DNA from: Ruminococcus sp.
GTDB taxonomy: Bacteria; Bacillota; Clostridia; Oscillospirales; Acutalibacteraceae
DNA length: 64,000 bases
Assembly: GCA_022768065.1 (NCBI GenBank)
Contig: JALELS010000002.1
Span: 1-64,000, forward strand
Reading direction: 5' to 3'
Both the position numbers and the translations under genes were made by a program. Shown piece by piece: positions 16,780-25,260 of the stretch. Numbering within the stretch: position 1 is the first letter of the stretch; each line of letters begins with the position of its first letter. The notes beneath the pieces were generated by a model. That model saw nothing but the letters and a program-made list of their open reading frames with translations. It was not told where the DNA came from and did no database searches.

Positions 16780-18460
16780 CTTTCAGCGACTCCTTAAGCT
16801 TAGTGAGAGCTATCTTGGTCTCGGCCGTGGTCTCGCCGAGCAGAGAAGCTATCTCCTGAACTATACGCATTTGCTTTTCGACGACCTTATCCGTTATTTC
16901 TATCGTCTGGCGGCTGAGTTCCGCTTTCTTTTCCCTTTCGGTCTCCTCGGCGGTAACGTCGCGCATAATGCACATAAGTATATGGTAAACATGGTCGTAA
17001 ACTATGGTTTCTTCGATATATTTCTTGTATTCGGCGAGATAGACGCGTTTATCGTGAATATCTCTTCCGTTTGACAAAACATCCATAAAATCAAACGGCT
17101 CCAAAATACGCACAACGGGTTCGCCCACAACATCGGAAGCGTAACGAATATTCATTATCTCCCTTGCCGCGGAATTTATCTGCTGAACCACCATATCTTC
17201 ATTCAATATAAGTATGCCGTTGGGAGTGTTGTTGAGTATATTGTCGGAGAATTTTTCTGCCTTGTCTTTAAGGAACGGAAGACACATCTCAAGATTTGCT
17301 TTTCCCTCAAAAACCGCCTGAGCCTTTTCGCGGCACGTATTGTAGCCGCAGGAACCGCAGTTCAGTTCGTCCTCGGGCTTTTGCTTACCCATTTTGCGAA
17401 GTATCTCTTCTATTGCCCTGCTGCCTGCCATATTATGCGGCGAAGCAAGATAAATGAGATTTTTTGAGAGCTCTTCTTCCTTAAAATCGCCGTGCTCAAA
17501 GTCTTTGTCGCCTGCCTCCTCGGCAAATCGGCGCACAGTTATATAGTCGCGTATCGGGGCACGATGATTTTTTTCCATAGCCGGACCGCCTATACAGCTG
17601 CCCGGACACGCGGACATTTCGATAAAGCAATGATGTATGTTGCCTTTTTCAATATCCTTTACGGCGTGAATACACGAGGACATACCGTCAACCGACATAT
17701 ATGTATAATCGTCGTTATCGCAAAGCATGGTTTTAAGTATGCCGCCTGCGGTCGGGAAAAACCTTGTCTTACCCTTTTTGACGCCGTCATCATCTGTCTC
17801 CTGCGACAAAACCGTGTCGGTTTCGGCAAGCCAGCCTGAGAGCTCCTCAAAGGTAAGAACACAATCGACCGAGCCGGGATACTCCTCAGCCTCTGCTTTT
17901 TTTGATATACAGGGACCGATAAATACCGTTTTAGCCCCCGGGTGCTCTTTTTTGAGCTTCATACAATGCGCCTGCATGGGAGATACCACTTTGGCAAGAT
18001 ACGGTATTACATCGGGAAAATGCTTTTGTACCAACAAATTTACGGTGTGACAACAGGTTGAAATAACAATATCCTGCTTTTCACCGTCAACTATTTTGTC
18101 ATACTCATCCTTTACCGTAGCGGCCCCGACGGCGGTTTCTTCAACACCCGAAAAGCCAAGCGACATAAGCGCTTTTTTCATTGCGGTAAATGACACGCCG
18201 TAATTGGCGATAAACGACGGCGCAAGGCTGACAAAAACTTCGCTGCCGCCCGACAGCAGTTCTTTTGCCTTGTAGACATCGTCGCGTATGATTTTGGCAT
18301 TTTGCGGACACGCGACAAAGCACATACCGCAAAGGATACACTCATCCTCAACGATCTGCGCCTGATTAGCCGAAAAACTGATAGATTTAACAGGACAATT
18401 CCTGATACATTTATAGCAGTTTTTACAGTTTGATTTTTTCAGCTTTATGTACCCCGCCAT
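16772..18460 (-). CDS. PAS-domain [FeFe]-hydrogenase-like protein (group C, sensory HydS type)
   Basis: This protein of about 562 residues has two N-terminal 4Fe-4S motifs (CKNCYKCIRNCPVK and CILCGMCFVACP). A hydrogenase domain follows in which the first motif reads ISTCCHTVNLL instead of TSCCP, then FIGPCISKKAE and SACPGSCIGGP. A further Cys-rich segment near residue 365, a PAS domain (~410-510) and a C-terminal helical tail complete it. This is the plan of sensory hydrogenases thought to report H2 or redox state. The ATG is chosen over a GTG three codons upstream, which is part of the AAGGTG site. Confidence 0.88.
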   Translation of the reverse strand: MAGYIKLKKSNCKNCYKCIRNCPVKSISFSANQAQIVEDECILCGMCFVACPQNAKIIRDDVYKAKELLSGGSEVFVSLAPSFIANYGVSFTAMKKALMSLGFSGVEETAVGAATVKDEYDKIVDGEKQDIVISTCCHTVNLLVQKHFPDVIPYLAKVVSPMQAHCMKLKKEHPGAKTVFIGPCISKKAEAEEYPGSVDCVLTFEELSGWLAETDTVLSQETDDDGVKKGKTRFFPTAGGILKTMLCDNDDYTYMSVDGMSSCIHAVKDIEKGNIHHCFIEMSACPGSCIGGPAMEKNHRAPIRDYITVRRFAEEAGDKDFEHGDFKEEELSKNLIYLASPHNMAGSRAIEEILRKMGKQKPEDELNCGSCGYNTCREKAQAVFEGKANLEMCLPFLKDKAEKFSDNILNNTPNGILILNEDMVVQQINSAAREIMNIRYASDVVGEPVVRILEPFDFMDVLSNGRDIHDKRVYLAEYKKYIEETIVYDHVYHILMCIMRDVTAEETEREKKAELSRQTIEITDKVVEKQMRIVQEIASLLGETTAETKIALTKLKESLKDE

Positions 18461-18493
18461 ATTATACACCTTTTTCCTTGCAACGCAAGAGTT

Positions 18494-18736
18494 TTATGAC
18501 AGCCTGTCAAGCACGTTAGTCTTAAAGAAATCCTCAACGGTATCGGGAGAAACGGAGAAGAGCTCCCCATCTACGGTAACGCTGACGCCGTTTTGGCAGT
18601 TACCCATACAGAACTTTCCGCTGAGAGTAACTTTGTCTTTGAGGTTATTGTCGTTTATGAGGTTCTGAAGCTTTTCAACGACTTCACGCGAGCCCTTAAG
18701 GTGGCAGGAGCTGCCGATGCAAACTACTACTTTCAT
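18494..18736 (-). CDS. Thioredoxin-like 2Fe-2S ferredoxin
   Basis: This 80-residue protein has the NuoE-like 2Fe-2S pattern: CIGSSC at the N-terminus and FCMGNC near residue 43. It is the first gene of the hydrogenase cluster, 33 bases before the PAS-hydrogenase, and probably passes electrons to or from the hydrogenases. The length is typical of free-standing members of this fold. Confidence 0.88.
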   Translation of the reverse strand: MKVVVCIGSSCHLKGSREVVEKLQNLINDNNLKDKVTLSGKFCMGNCQNGVSVTVDGELFSVSPDTVEDFFKTNVLDRLS

Positions 18737-18846
18737 ATTATTACAATCCCTTTCCCGTAAAACTTTGCATATGAGTTTTACTTTAATTTATTTTACCAAA
18801 ACTTAAATAAAAAGTATATAGGTTTTTTTCGGAAAATTCGCTTTTC

Positions 18847-18889
18847 ACAAACAGGTACGGAAAGAAATTTTCAAGCCGTACCTGTTTGT
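18847..18889. terminator. Strong hairpin upstream of the hydrogenase cluster
   Basis: Perfect 14-bp arms (ACAAACAGGTACGG and complement) enclose a 15-nt loop. It lies in the 470-base gene-free stretch between the phosphotransferase and the ferredoxin gene, and probably ends transcription coming from adhE and the phosphotransferase. A second inverted repeat, TGTGCTGCAA...TTGCAGCACA, lies at 18909-18958. Confidence 0.65.
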
Positions 18890-18986
18890 AATTTTATTTT
18901 GTTTTAAATGTGTGCTGCAAGTACATAAGGAAGCGACAAAACGGATTTTGCAGCACAAAACCGCCGCACTATGCCTTATTTTTTGT

Positions 18987-19082
18987 TTTTCGGCGAGATG
19001 CGATGAGAAATCTGCTTTGCGAGCCCCGACGCGTACTAAGGTACGCGAGCGGGTAAGCAAAGTGAATTTATCGCGCATAATC
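18987..19082. repeat. Palindromic repeat unit, copy A
   Basis: The unit begins TTTTCGGCGA. It can fold on itself: GCGATGAGAAAT pairs imperfectly with AATTTATCGCGC, and GACGCGTAC pairs imperfectly with GTACGCGAG near the centre. It is about 95% identical by eye to copy B, 112 bases away. It lacks the closing TCGCCGAAAA seen in copy B. Confidence 0.8.
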
Positions 19083-19098
19083 TAACCTTAAAACATTA

Positions 19099-19202
19099 TT
19101 TTCGGCGAGATGCGATGAGAAATTTGCTTCGCGAGCCCCGACGCGTAATAAGGTACGCGAGTGGGTAAGCAAAGTGAATTTATCGCGCATAATCGCCGAA
19201 AA
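19099..19202. repeat. Palindromic repeat unit, copy B with terminal inverted repeats
   Basis: This is the complete 104-base unit, bounded by TTTTCGGCGA and its complement TCGCCGAAAA. The interior is an imperfect palindrome like copy A. It has no coding capacity of its own and ends four bases from the phosphotransferase stop, so it would be transcribed into that gene's 3' untranslated region. It is MITE-like or REP-like in form. Presence elsewhere in the genome cannot be tested here. Confidence 0.8.
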
Positions 19203-19205
19203 GAA

Positions 19206-19955
19206 TCATTCGTAATCTACTACGTCTGCCCACCTCAGGAGGAAATCCCTCTCTTCGGGGTTGCCCTTAACGCTCTGAGAAGCCGCAACGATAGGGAGCC
19301 ACTTCTGAACATACTGTTTTGCGGTATCGGTCTTTTTGCAGAACTTGTCAAGATACCTGTCGGCAAGCTTCTGGTCGCCCTTGAGGCAGAAAAGAAGATA
19401 TGTTCTTGCCGCGTCCGCAGCGCCGTTACCCTGAGTTACGTGCGCCCAGTCTATTACGTAATTTACGCCGTCGTTTCCTATGATGACATTACTCGGTCTG
19501 AAATCACCGTGGCAAACCTTGTTATGGGTATGCATACCGGCAAGACGTGTATGAAGATCATAGCGAGTGGTAGCGTCAAGATCGGTCTGAGATATTTTTC
19601 CCTGCATTTTGTCCTTGAGCTTATTGAGCATAGGGCAGGTCTTGCTTAAAATACTCATCTGAATGTCTACAAAGAGGTCAAGGTATTCTTCTGTCTTGGC
19701 AGGATTTTCATCCATAAGCTGCTGAAGAGTTTTGCCCTCGATATAATCGGAAACAATAGCCCATTTTCCGTCAATCTTGCAAACCTCTATGAGTTTCGGC
19801 ATAGGAATACCGGTCTCTTCAACGCGTGATTGATTCAAAGCTTCGTTTAAGATGTCCGACTTTTTGTATTCGTCACCGAAAACTTTGATAGCTTTATCGC
19901 CGTCTCTGTAAACTGTTTTTGCGGTTCTGACTGCAATAACTTTTTTGAGTTCCAT
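19206..19955 (-). CDS. Aminoglycoside-phosphotransferase-fold kinase (TIGR02172-like)
   Basis: This 249-residue protein has a kinase-like fold. It has a nucleotide-binding N-lobe with DKAIKVFGDE, the hinge region VSDYIEGKTL, the catalytic loop VCHGDFRPSNVII (HxDxxxxN) and the metal-binding NYVIDWAHV. These residues are all intact. The family is widespread in gut Clostridia, but its natural substrate is unknown. Calling it a resistance gene would not be justified. It follows adhE by 14 bases on the same strand, so it may be read from the rex-adhE promoter. Confidence 0.82.
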   Translation of the reverse strand: MELKKVIAVRTAKTVYRDGDKAIKVFGDEYKKSDILNEALNQSRVEETGIPMPKLIEVCKIDGKWAIVSDYIEGKTLQQLMDENPAKTEEYLDLFVDIQMSILSKTCPMLNKLKDKMQGKISQTDLDATTRYDLHTRLAGMHTHNKVCHGDFRPSNVIIGNDGVNYVIDWAHVTQGNGAADAARTYLLFCLKGDQKLADRYLDKFCKKTDTAKQYVQKWLPIVAASQSVKGNPEERDFLLRWADVVDYE

Positions 19956-19969
19956 AAAATAATCCTCCC

Positions 19970-22579
19970 TTATTTACCGTAATATGCTTTGAGGTACATC
20001 TCTTTAATTTCGCTCATAAGCGGATATCTGGGGTTAGCGCCTGTGCACTGGTCATTAAACGCCTGCTCAACCATTTGGTCAAGTGTATCAAGGAAGTACT
20101 TTTCATCAACGCCGTAATCCTTAATGCTCTTTTTAATACCGATATGGTCTTTGAGCTCGTCGATTTTCTTAATGAGATTGTCGAGTTTTTCTTCGTTGGT
20201 CTTGCCCTTTACGCCGAGAGCGTCGGCAACTTCGCAATATCTTTCGAGAGTGTGCGGATGATCATACTGCGGGAAAGTACCCATCTTTGCGGGAACTTCG
20301 GCAGCATTGAAGCGAAGAACATAATCTATCAAAAGTGCGTTAGCTATACCGTGGGGAAGATGGTGGAATGCACCGAGCTTATGCGCCATTGAGTGGCATA
20401 CGCCGAGGAACGCATTTGCGAAAGCCATACCTGCCATGGTAGCGGCATTGCCCATTTTTTCACGGGCAACGGGGTCGTTGGGGCCGTTGTCGTATGCTCT
20501 CGGGAGATATTCAAATATCATCTGAAGAGCGCGGATTGCAATACCGTCGGTGTAATCGGTAGCCATTACCGAAGCATAAGCTTCAAGGCAGTGTGTAACG
20601 GCGTCGATACCCGAAGCCGAAGTCAGGCCTTTCGGAGCATTCATCATCATATCGGCGTCAACTATTGCCATATTCGGCATAAGCTCATAGTCGGCAAGAG
20701 GCCATTTAACGCCTGTGTCGGCGTCCGTGATTATTGCAAACGGAGTAACCTCGGAGCCTGTACCTGCCGAAGTAGGTATTGCGATGAAATATGCTTTCTC
20801 GCCCATTTTCGGGAATGTATAAACTCTCTTGCGGATATCCATAAAGTCCATAGCCATATCAGAGAAGTCAACGTCCGGATGCTCATACATTACCCACATA
20901 ATCTTTGCTGCGTCCATTGCGGAGCCGCCGCCGATTGCTATGATGGTATCGGGCTCAAAGTGGCGCATCATATCGGTGCCCTTGCGAGCGCACTGAAGAG
21001 TCGGGTCGGGAGCTACCTCGGAGAAGCAAGCGTGCTGTATGCCGAGTTCGTCAAGTTTATCCTCAACGGGTTTTGTATAACCGTTATTATAAAGGAATGA
21101 GTCGGTTACTATAAAGGCCTTCTTTTTACCCATAACGTCACGAAGCTCGTTGAGAGCAACGGGAAGGCAGCCTTTTTTGAAATATACTTTCTGCGGAGCG
21201 CGGAACCAAAGCATATTTTCCCTTCTTTCTGCAACAGTTTTGATATTGATGAGATGCTTTACACCGACGTTCTCGGAAACCGAGTTGCCGCCCCATGAAC
21301 CGCAGCCAAGAGTGAGCGACGGAGCGAGTTTGAAGTTGTAAAGATCACCGATACCGCCCTGTGAAGAAGGTGTATTGACAAGTATACGGCATGTTTTCAT
21401 TCTCTCGGAGAATTCCGCAAGCTTATCTTTTTCCGTAACGGCGTTAAGGTAAACGGAAGAGGTGTGACCGTAACCGCCGTCGGCTATGAGCTGCTCAGCT
21501 TTTGAAAGCGCATCCTCAAAGTCTTTTGCTTTGTACATGGCAAGTACGGGAGAGAGCTTTTCGTGAGCAAATTCTTCGGAAATATCAACGCTCTCAACTT
21601 CGCCTATCAAAACCTTTGTTGTTTCGGGGATTGTAACGCCTGCGAGCGCCGCTATCTTATATGCCGACTGACCGACTATCTTTGCATTGAGCGCACCGTT
21701 TATAATGATTGTCTTTCTGACCTTATCAAGCTCATCCTTTTTAAGGAAGTAGCATCCGCGGTATATAAATTCATCTTTAACCTTTTTATATACCTTTTCA
21801 TGGACGATGCACGACTGCTCGGAAGCGCAAATCATACCGTTATCGAATGTTTTTGAATGTATAATTGAGTTTACTGCCAAAACTATATCGGCGGTATCAT
21901 CAATAATTGCCGGAGTATTGCCGGGGCCTACGCCGAGAGCCGGTTTGCCCGACGAATATGCGGCTTTAACCATTCCGGGACCGCCCGTTGCAAGGATTAT
22001 ATCCGCCTCCTGCATAAGAAGATTTGTCATATCAAGTGACGGAACATCTATCCAGCCTATTATACCCTCGGGAGCGCCTGCTTTGACAGCGGCTTCAAGA
22101 ACGATTTTTGCAGCCTCTATTGTGGACTTTTTCGCTCTCGGGTGCGGGCTTATAATAATGCCGTTTCTGGTTTTAAGGCAGATAAGGGTCTTGAATATTG
22201 CGGTAGAAGTTGGGTTGGTGGTGGGGATAACCGCCGCAACAACGCCTATCGGCTCTGCGACCTTTTTCATACCGAACGCGCTGTCTTCCTCAATTACGCC
22301 GCATGTTTTTGTATTTTTATATGCATTGTAAATATATTCTGCGGCATAGTGGTTTTTGATAATCTTATCTTCAACTACGCCCATTCCGGTCTCTTCAACA
22401 GCCATTTTTGCAAGCGGAATTCTCGCCTTATTTGCTGCGATAGCCGCCGCTTTGAAAATCTTATCGACCTGCTCCTGAGAGTAAGTCGCAAAAATCTTTT
22501 CGGCCTCTCTGACTCTTCCGAGAAGGGCTTCGAGCTTTTCAACCGAATCGACAATCTCATGCTTGTTTTGAGTTTCCAT
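19970..22579 (-). CDS. adhE: Bifunctional acetaldehyde-CoA/alcohol dehydrogenase
   Basis: This 869-residue fusion has an N-terminal CoA-acylating aldehyde dehydrogenase (residues 1-440, catalytic Cys in NGMICASEQSCIV) and a C-terminal iron-dependent alcohol dehydrogenase (GGGSAMDAAK, then AYASVMATDYTDG with metal ligands further on in CHSMAHKLGAFHHLPHG). It converts acetyl-CoA to ethanol while oxidising two NADH, and such enzymes form spirosomes. The ATG is preferred to an upstream one because AAAGGAG precedes it and the longer form would run into rex. It lies 34 bases downstream of rex, so it is probably redox-controlled from the rex promoter. Codon use suggests strong expression. Confidence 0.95.
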   Translation of the reverse strand: METQNKHEIVDSVEKLEALLGRVREAEKIFATYSQEQVDKIFKAAAIAANKARIPLAKMAVEETGMGVVEDKIIKNHYAAEYIYNAYKNTKTCGVIEEDSAFGMKKVAEPIGVVAAVIPTTNPTSTAIFKTLICLKTRNGIIISPHPRAKKSTIEAAKIVLEAAVKAGAPEGIIGWIDVPSLDMTNLLMQEADIILATGGPGMVKAAYSSGKPALGVGPGNTPAIIDDTADIVLAVNSIIHSKTFDNGMICASEQSCIVHEKVYKKVKDEFIYRGCYFLKKDELDKVRKTIIINGALNAKIVGQSAYKIAALAGVTIPETTKVLIGEVESVDISEEFAHEKLSPVLAMYKAKDFEDALSKAEQLIADGGYGHTSSVYLNAVTEKDKLAEFSERMKTCRILVNTPSSQGGIGDLYNFKLAPSLTLGCGSWGGNSVSENVGVKHLINIKTVAERRENMLWFRAPQKVYFKKGCLPVALNELRDVMGKKKAFIVTDSFLYNNGYTKPVEDKLDELGIQHACFSEVAPDPTLQCARKGTDMMRHFEPDTIIAIGGGSAMDAAKIMWVMYEHPDVDFSDMAMDFMDIRKRVYTFPKMGEKAYFIAIPTSAGTGSEVTPFAIITDADTGVKWPLADYELMPNMAIVDADMMMNAPKGLTSASGIDAVTHCLEAYASVMATDYTDGIAIRALQMIFEYLPRAYDNGPNDPVAREKMGNAATMAGMAFANAFLGVCHSMAHKLGAFHHLPHGIANALLIDYVLRFNAAEVPAKMGTFPQYDHPHTLERYCEVADALGVKGKTNEEKLDNLIKKIDELKDHIGIKKSIKDYGVDEKYFLDTLDQMVEQAFNDQCTGANPRYPLMSEIKEMYLKAYYGK

Positions 22580-22613
22580 AGATATATAATCTCCTTTTAA
22601 GATATTACAAATT

Positions 22614-23264
22614 TTACAGCAGTTCTTTTCTGATATGAGAGGAAAGAACCGCCAACGCCGAGGCAATATTCATGTCCTGTATAAGTATGCCGGGCTCAGC
22701 CGTAAGATGAACCGGAGCGAAGTTCAAAATCGCAAGTATTCCGCTTTTGACAAGCTCATCGCACACGCTCTGGGCGCTGTCAGCCGGCACGGCTATAATT
22801 GCCAAATGCACTTTCAGTCTCTCGCAAAGTTCACTGAGCTTTCTCATAGGGAAAACGGGTTTATCTTTTTCAAAAGGGTCTTCGTCGAAATTTACCGCGT
22901 CAAACCCGGCAACTATGCGAAATCCGCATTCCGAAAAGCCGTCGTAATGAAGCAGCGAACTGCCGAGACTTCCGACGCCCACTATAACGGCATCGGTTGT
23001 GTTGTCATAGCCGAGGAAATTTTCAAGGTCCTTTATAAGCTTCGCCGTCTCATACCCTATTTTGGGCTTTCCGGCACAGGAACTGACCTTTGCAAGATCC
23101 TTTCTGACCTGAACCTCGTTAAGATCAAGGTCTGCTGCCATTTTCGGCGCGGATATGTACAAAACTCCGTCCGACGCCGCTTTTTTGAGATACGACAAAT
23201 AAAAAGGTAACCTATAAAGTGCCTGCCTTGATATTTCACGGACAGGCAAAGCCTGCTCTCGCAT
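22614..23264 (-). CDS. rex: Redox-sensing transcriptional repressor Rex
   Basis: This 216-residue protein has an N-terminal winged helix (REISRQALYRLPFYLSYL, then the recognition region LDLNEVQVRKDLAKVS). A Rossmann domain with VIVGVGSLGSSLL for NAD(H) follows, and a C-terminal swapped helix. Rex leaves its DNA sites when NADH rises, turning on fermentative genes. It sits directly before adhE, the classic target, and two Rex-box-like sites lie over its own promoter, so the operon should be autoregulated. Confidence 0.95.
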   Translation of the reverse strand: MREQALPVREISRQALYRLPFYLSYLKKAASDGVLYISAPKMAADLDLNEVQVRKDLAKVSSCAGKPKIGYETAKLIKDLENFLGYDNTTDAVIVGVGSLGSSLLHYDGFSECGFRIVAGFDAVNFDEDPFEKDKPVFPMRKLSELCERLKVHLAIIAVPADSAQSVCDELVKSGILAILNFAPVHLTAEPGILIQDMNIASALAVLSSHIRKELL

Positions 23265-23278
23265 ATCTTTGACCTCAC

Positions 23279-23356
23279 TATCAGTAATTACTTACTGATA
23301 AAATCATAGCTTATTGTTAAATGTTTGTCAATGGTAATTTGTTATTATTTTAACAT
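23279..23356 (-). promoter_or_regulatory. rex-adhE promoter with two Rex boxes and a start-site palindrome
   Basis: On the minus strand TTGACA (23326-23331) and TATGAT (23303-23308) are 17 bases apart. TTGTTAA-N4-TTGTCAA (23314-23331) lies over the -35 and spacer, and TTGTTAT-N4-TTAACAT (23339-23356) lies just upstream. Both approach the clostridial Rex site TTGTTAA-N4-TTAACAA. A perfect repeat TATCAGTAA-N4-TTACTGATA (23279-23300) covers the expected transcription start. The rest of the gap to 23542 shows nothing else clear. Confidence 0.75.
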
Positions 23357-23542
23357 TTAGTGCCATAGACAAAATAAGCATTTTTGCGCGCAGGTTTTTG
23401 TGCGAGTTTACAACTTTGTGATTTGCATATCAGACAGTATACCGTCCCCTGCAAGAGCTGTTTTTTAATAACGGTTACGCCCGCTGTACCGCAAGATGAA
23501 TATGCAAAGCCCAAAACACCTTGTTTTTATTGAGTTTGCACA

Positions 23543-23571
23543 TTTACAATAAAAAACAAAGATGTTAAAAT
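23543..23571 (+). promoter_or_regulatory. Promoter of the small membrane protein gene
   Basis: TTTACA and TAAAAT are spaced by 17 bases, 39 bases upstream of the GTG start. Confidence 0.5.
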
Positions 23572-23609
23572 ATAATTTAAATGCGTATACAAGTAAGGGT
23601 TGATGGGTT

Positions 23610-23915
23610 GTGAAAATAGTTACAATAATATGCGGTCTGCTCTTTTTGGGATTCGGTATTCCGATGGTGAGCGGCAAAGCAGAAAATTTCGCTGTAGGAA
23701 GCGCCTCTCCCGACAACGAGTTAAGGAAAAACTTTGATACAAAAAAGTTATGCAGAATATTCGGCATATATTTGATTTTCGTCGCGGTATTTACGGCGCT
23801 TTTAGGGTTCTTCTTTAACAGGGAATTCTTTACCGCCTATTTTATCAGCGTTCTTGCAGGTGCACTCATATGCATCGTAACCGTTGCGCTGACCTGCCGA
23901 AAAAAGTCCGAATAA
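23610..23915 (+). CDS. Small two-to-three-helix membrane protein (DUF3784-like)
   Basis: This 101-residue protein has a first hydrophobic helix (residues 2-20), a soluble middle containing NFDTKKLCRIFG, and two more helices (about 48-66 and 75-93) before a basic tail. The layout, and the KKLCR segment before the second helix, resemble the DUF3784 family of small Firmicutes membrane proteins. The start is GTG with a weak AAGGGT site. Function unknown. It stands alone, 80 bases before the malic enzyme gene. Confidence 0.6.
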   Translation: MKIVTIICGLLFLGFGIPMVSGKAENFAVGSASPDNELRKNFDTKKLCRIFGIYLIFVAVFTALLGFFFNREFFTAYFISVLAGALICIVTVALTCRKKSE

Positions 23916-23995
23916 TTCTGACGCAAACGTCTTATCAGGCTACATAGGACATTTGCTTTGCACAAAGTCGTAGCCGGAAAGGTCTGAATAAAAAT

Positions 23996-25168
23996 ATGGA
24001 TTACGCTAAGGAATCTCTCAAAAAACATTATGAATGGCACGGAAAAATAGAAATTAAAACACGCGCCAAGGCAGACAGCAAAGACGCACTTTCGCTCGCC
24101 TACACCCCCGGTGTAGCGCAGCCGTGTCTCGAAATACAAAAGGACATAAACAAATCGTATGAGCTCACAAGACGTTGGAACACGGTAGCTGTGGTTACCG
24201 ACGGAACGGCGGTTCTCGGTCTCGGAGACATAGGACCCGAAGCCGGTATGCCCGTAATGGAGGGCAAATGCGTTCTCTTTAAAGAATTCGGAGACGTTGA
24301 CGCCATACCGCTCTGCGTTCGCTCAAAAGACGTTGACGAGATAGTTAACTGTATTTCTCTTCTCGCCGGCAGCTTCGGCGGAATAAATCTTGAGGACATT
24401 GCGGCTCCGAGATGTTTTGAAATCGAGCGCAAGCTCAAGGAAAAGACCGATATACCGATTTTCCACGACGACCAGCACGGCACGGCAGTTGTTGTTGCCG
24501 CCGCAATAATAAATGCGCTCAGAGTTGTAAAAAAAGAACTTAAAGACTGCACGGCTGTCTTTTCGGGTGCGGGTGCGGCAGGAATAGCCATTGCCAAGCT
24601 GCTCATAGGTCAGGGAATAAAGAATGTTATTATGTGCAACAGCCACGGCATTATCTGTGACGGCGACGAAAAACTGAATCCCGCACAAAAAGAAATTGCC
24701 AAAATAACAAACAAAGAACATAAAACAGGTTCTCTTGCCGACGCTTTCAAGGGCGCGGATATATTCATAGGTGTTTCGGCTCCCGGAATTGTAACCGAAG
24801 AAATGGTTGCCTCCATGGCTAAAGACCCGATAGTTTTGCCGATGGCAAATCCCGTTCCCGAAATACTGCCCGATAAGGCAAAAGCTGCCGGTGCGGCTGT
24901 TGTAGGTACGGGCAGAAGCGACTATCCGAACCAGATAAACAATGTGCTTGCGTTCCCCGGAATATTCCGCGGCGCACTTGACTGCCGAGCTTCCGAAATA
25001 AACGAAGAAATGAAAATAGCTGCCGCAAAAGCCATAGCTTCGCTTGTCTCGGACGAAGAACTCTCTGCAGAATACATTTTACCTAAGGCGTTCGACGAAA
25101 GAATCGGCAAAACGGTTGCAAAAGCCGTTTACGACGCAGCCGTAAAATCCGGTGTATCAAGAATATAA
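23996..25168 (+). CDS. Malic enzyme (oxaloacetate-decarboxylating malate dehydrogenase)
   Basis: This 390-residue protein is the short bacterial malic enzyme. Blocks include LAYTPGVAQPC, TDGTAVLGLGDIGPEAG, the catalytic and metal-binding IPIFHDDQHGTA, and the nucleotide-binding VFSGAGAAGIAIA, with FPGIFRGALD near the C-terminus. It converts malate to pyruvate and CO2 while reducing NAD(P)+. Cofactor preference is not clear from sequence. It lacks the phosphotransacetylase-like tail of longer forms. It is monocistronic and followed by a strong terminator. Confidence 0.94.
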   Translation: MDYAKESLKKHYEWHGKIEIKTRAKADSKDALSLAYTPGVAQPCLEIQKDINKSYELTRRWNTVAVVTDGTAVLGLGDIGPEAGMPVMEGKCVLFKEFGDVDAIPLCVRSKDVDEIVNCISLLAGSFGGINLEDIAAPRCFEIERKLKEKTDIPIFHDDQHGTAVVVAAAIINALRVVKKELKDCTAVFSGAGAAGIAIAKLLIGQGIKNVIMCNSHGIICDGDEKLNPAQKEIAKITNKEHKTGSLADAFKGADIFIGVSAPGIVTEEMVASMAKDPIVLPMANPVPEILPDKAKAAGAAVVGTGRSDYPNQINNVLAFPGIFRGALDCRASEINEEMKIAAAKAIASLVSDEELSAEYILPKAFDERIGKTVAKAVYDAAVKSGVSRI

Positions 25169-25209
25169 TTACTGGTTTTGTCGCGCTATAATTAAATTTT
25201 ACTATACAG

Positions 25210-25243
25210 AAAACGCTCCGAAGATTAAACTTCGGAGCGTTTT
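25210..25243. terminator. Bidirectional terminator
   Basis: Perfect 14-bp arms (AAAACGCTCCGAAG and complement) around a 6-nt loop, between the convergent malic enzyme and ECF transporter genes. Confidence 0.9.
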
Positions 25244-25260
25244 ACTTTTAAAAATTCAGT

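Noticed and set aside
18987-19202. Possible CRISPR array (two direct repeats)
   Set aside because: Only two long ~100-base units with internal palindromes and a ~16-base gap are present. There are no short repeats with unique spacers and no cas genes.
19206-19955. Aminoglycoside resistance gene
   Set aside because: The fold is shared by many kinases and this subgroup has no proven aminoglycoside activity. The chromosomal context is metabolic.
20393-21100. 235-residue ORF on the plus strand
   Set aside because: It is antisense to adhE, Cys/His/Ser-rich and without family motifs. It reflects the codon bias of adhE.
22580-22666. Longer N-terminus for AdhE
   Set aside because: The extra 29 codons would overlap rex and bypass the AAAGGAG site, and they are not adhE-like.
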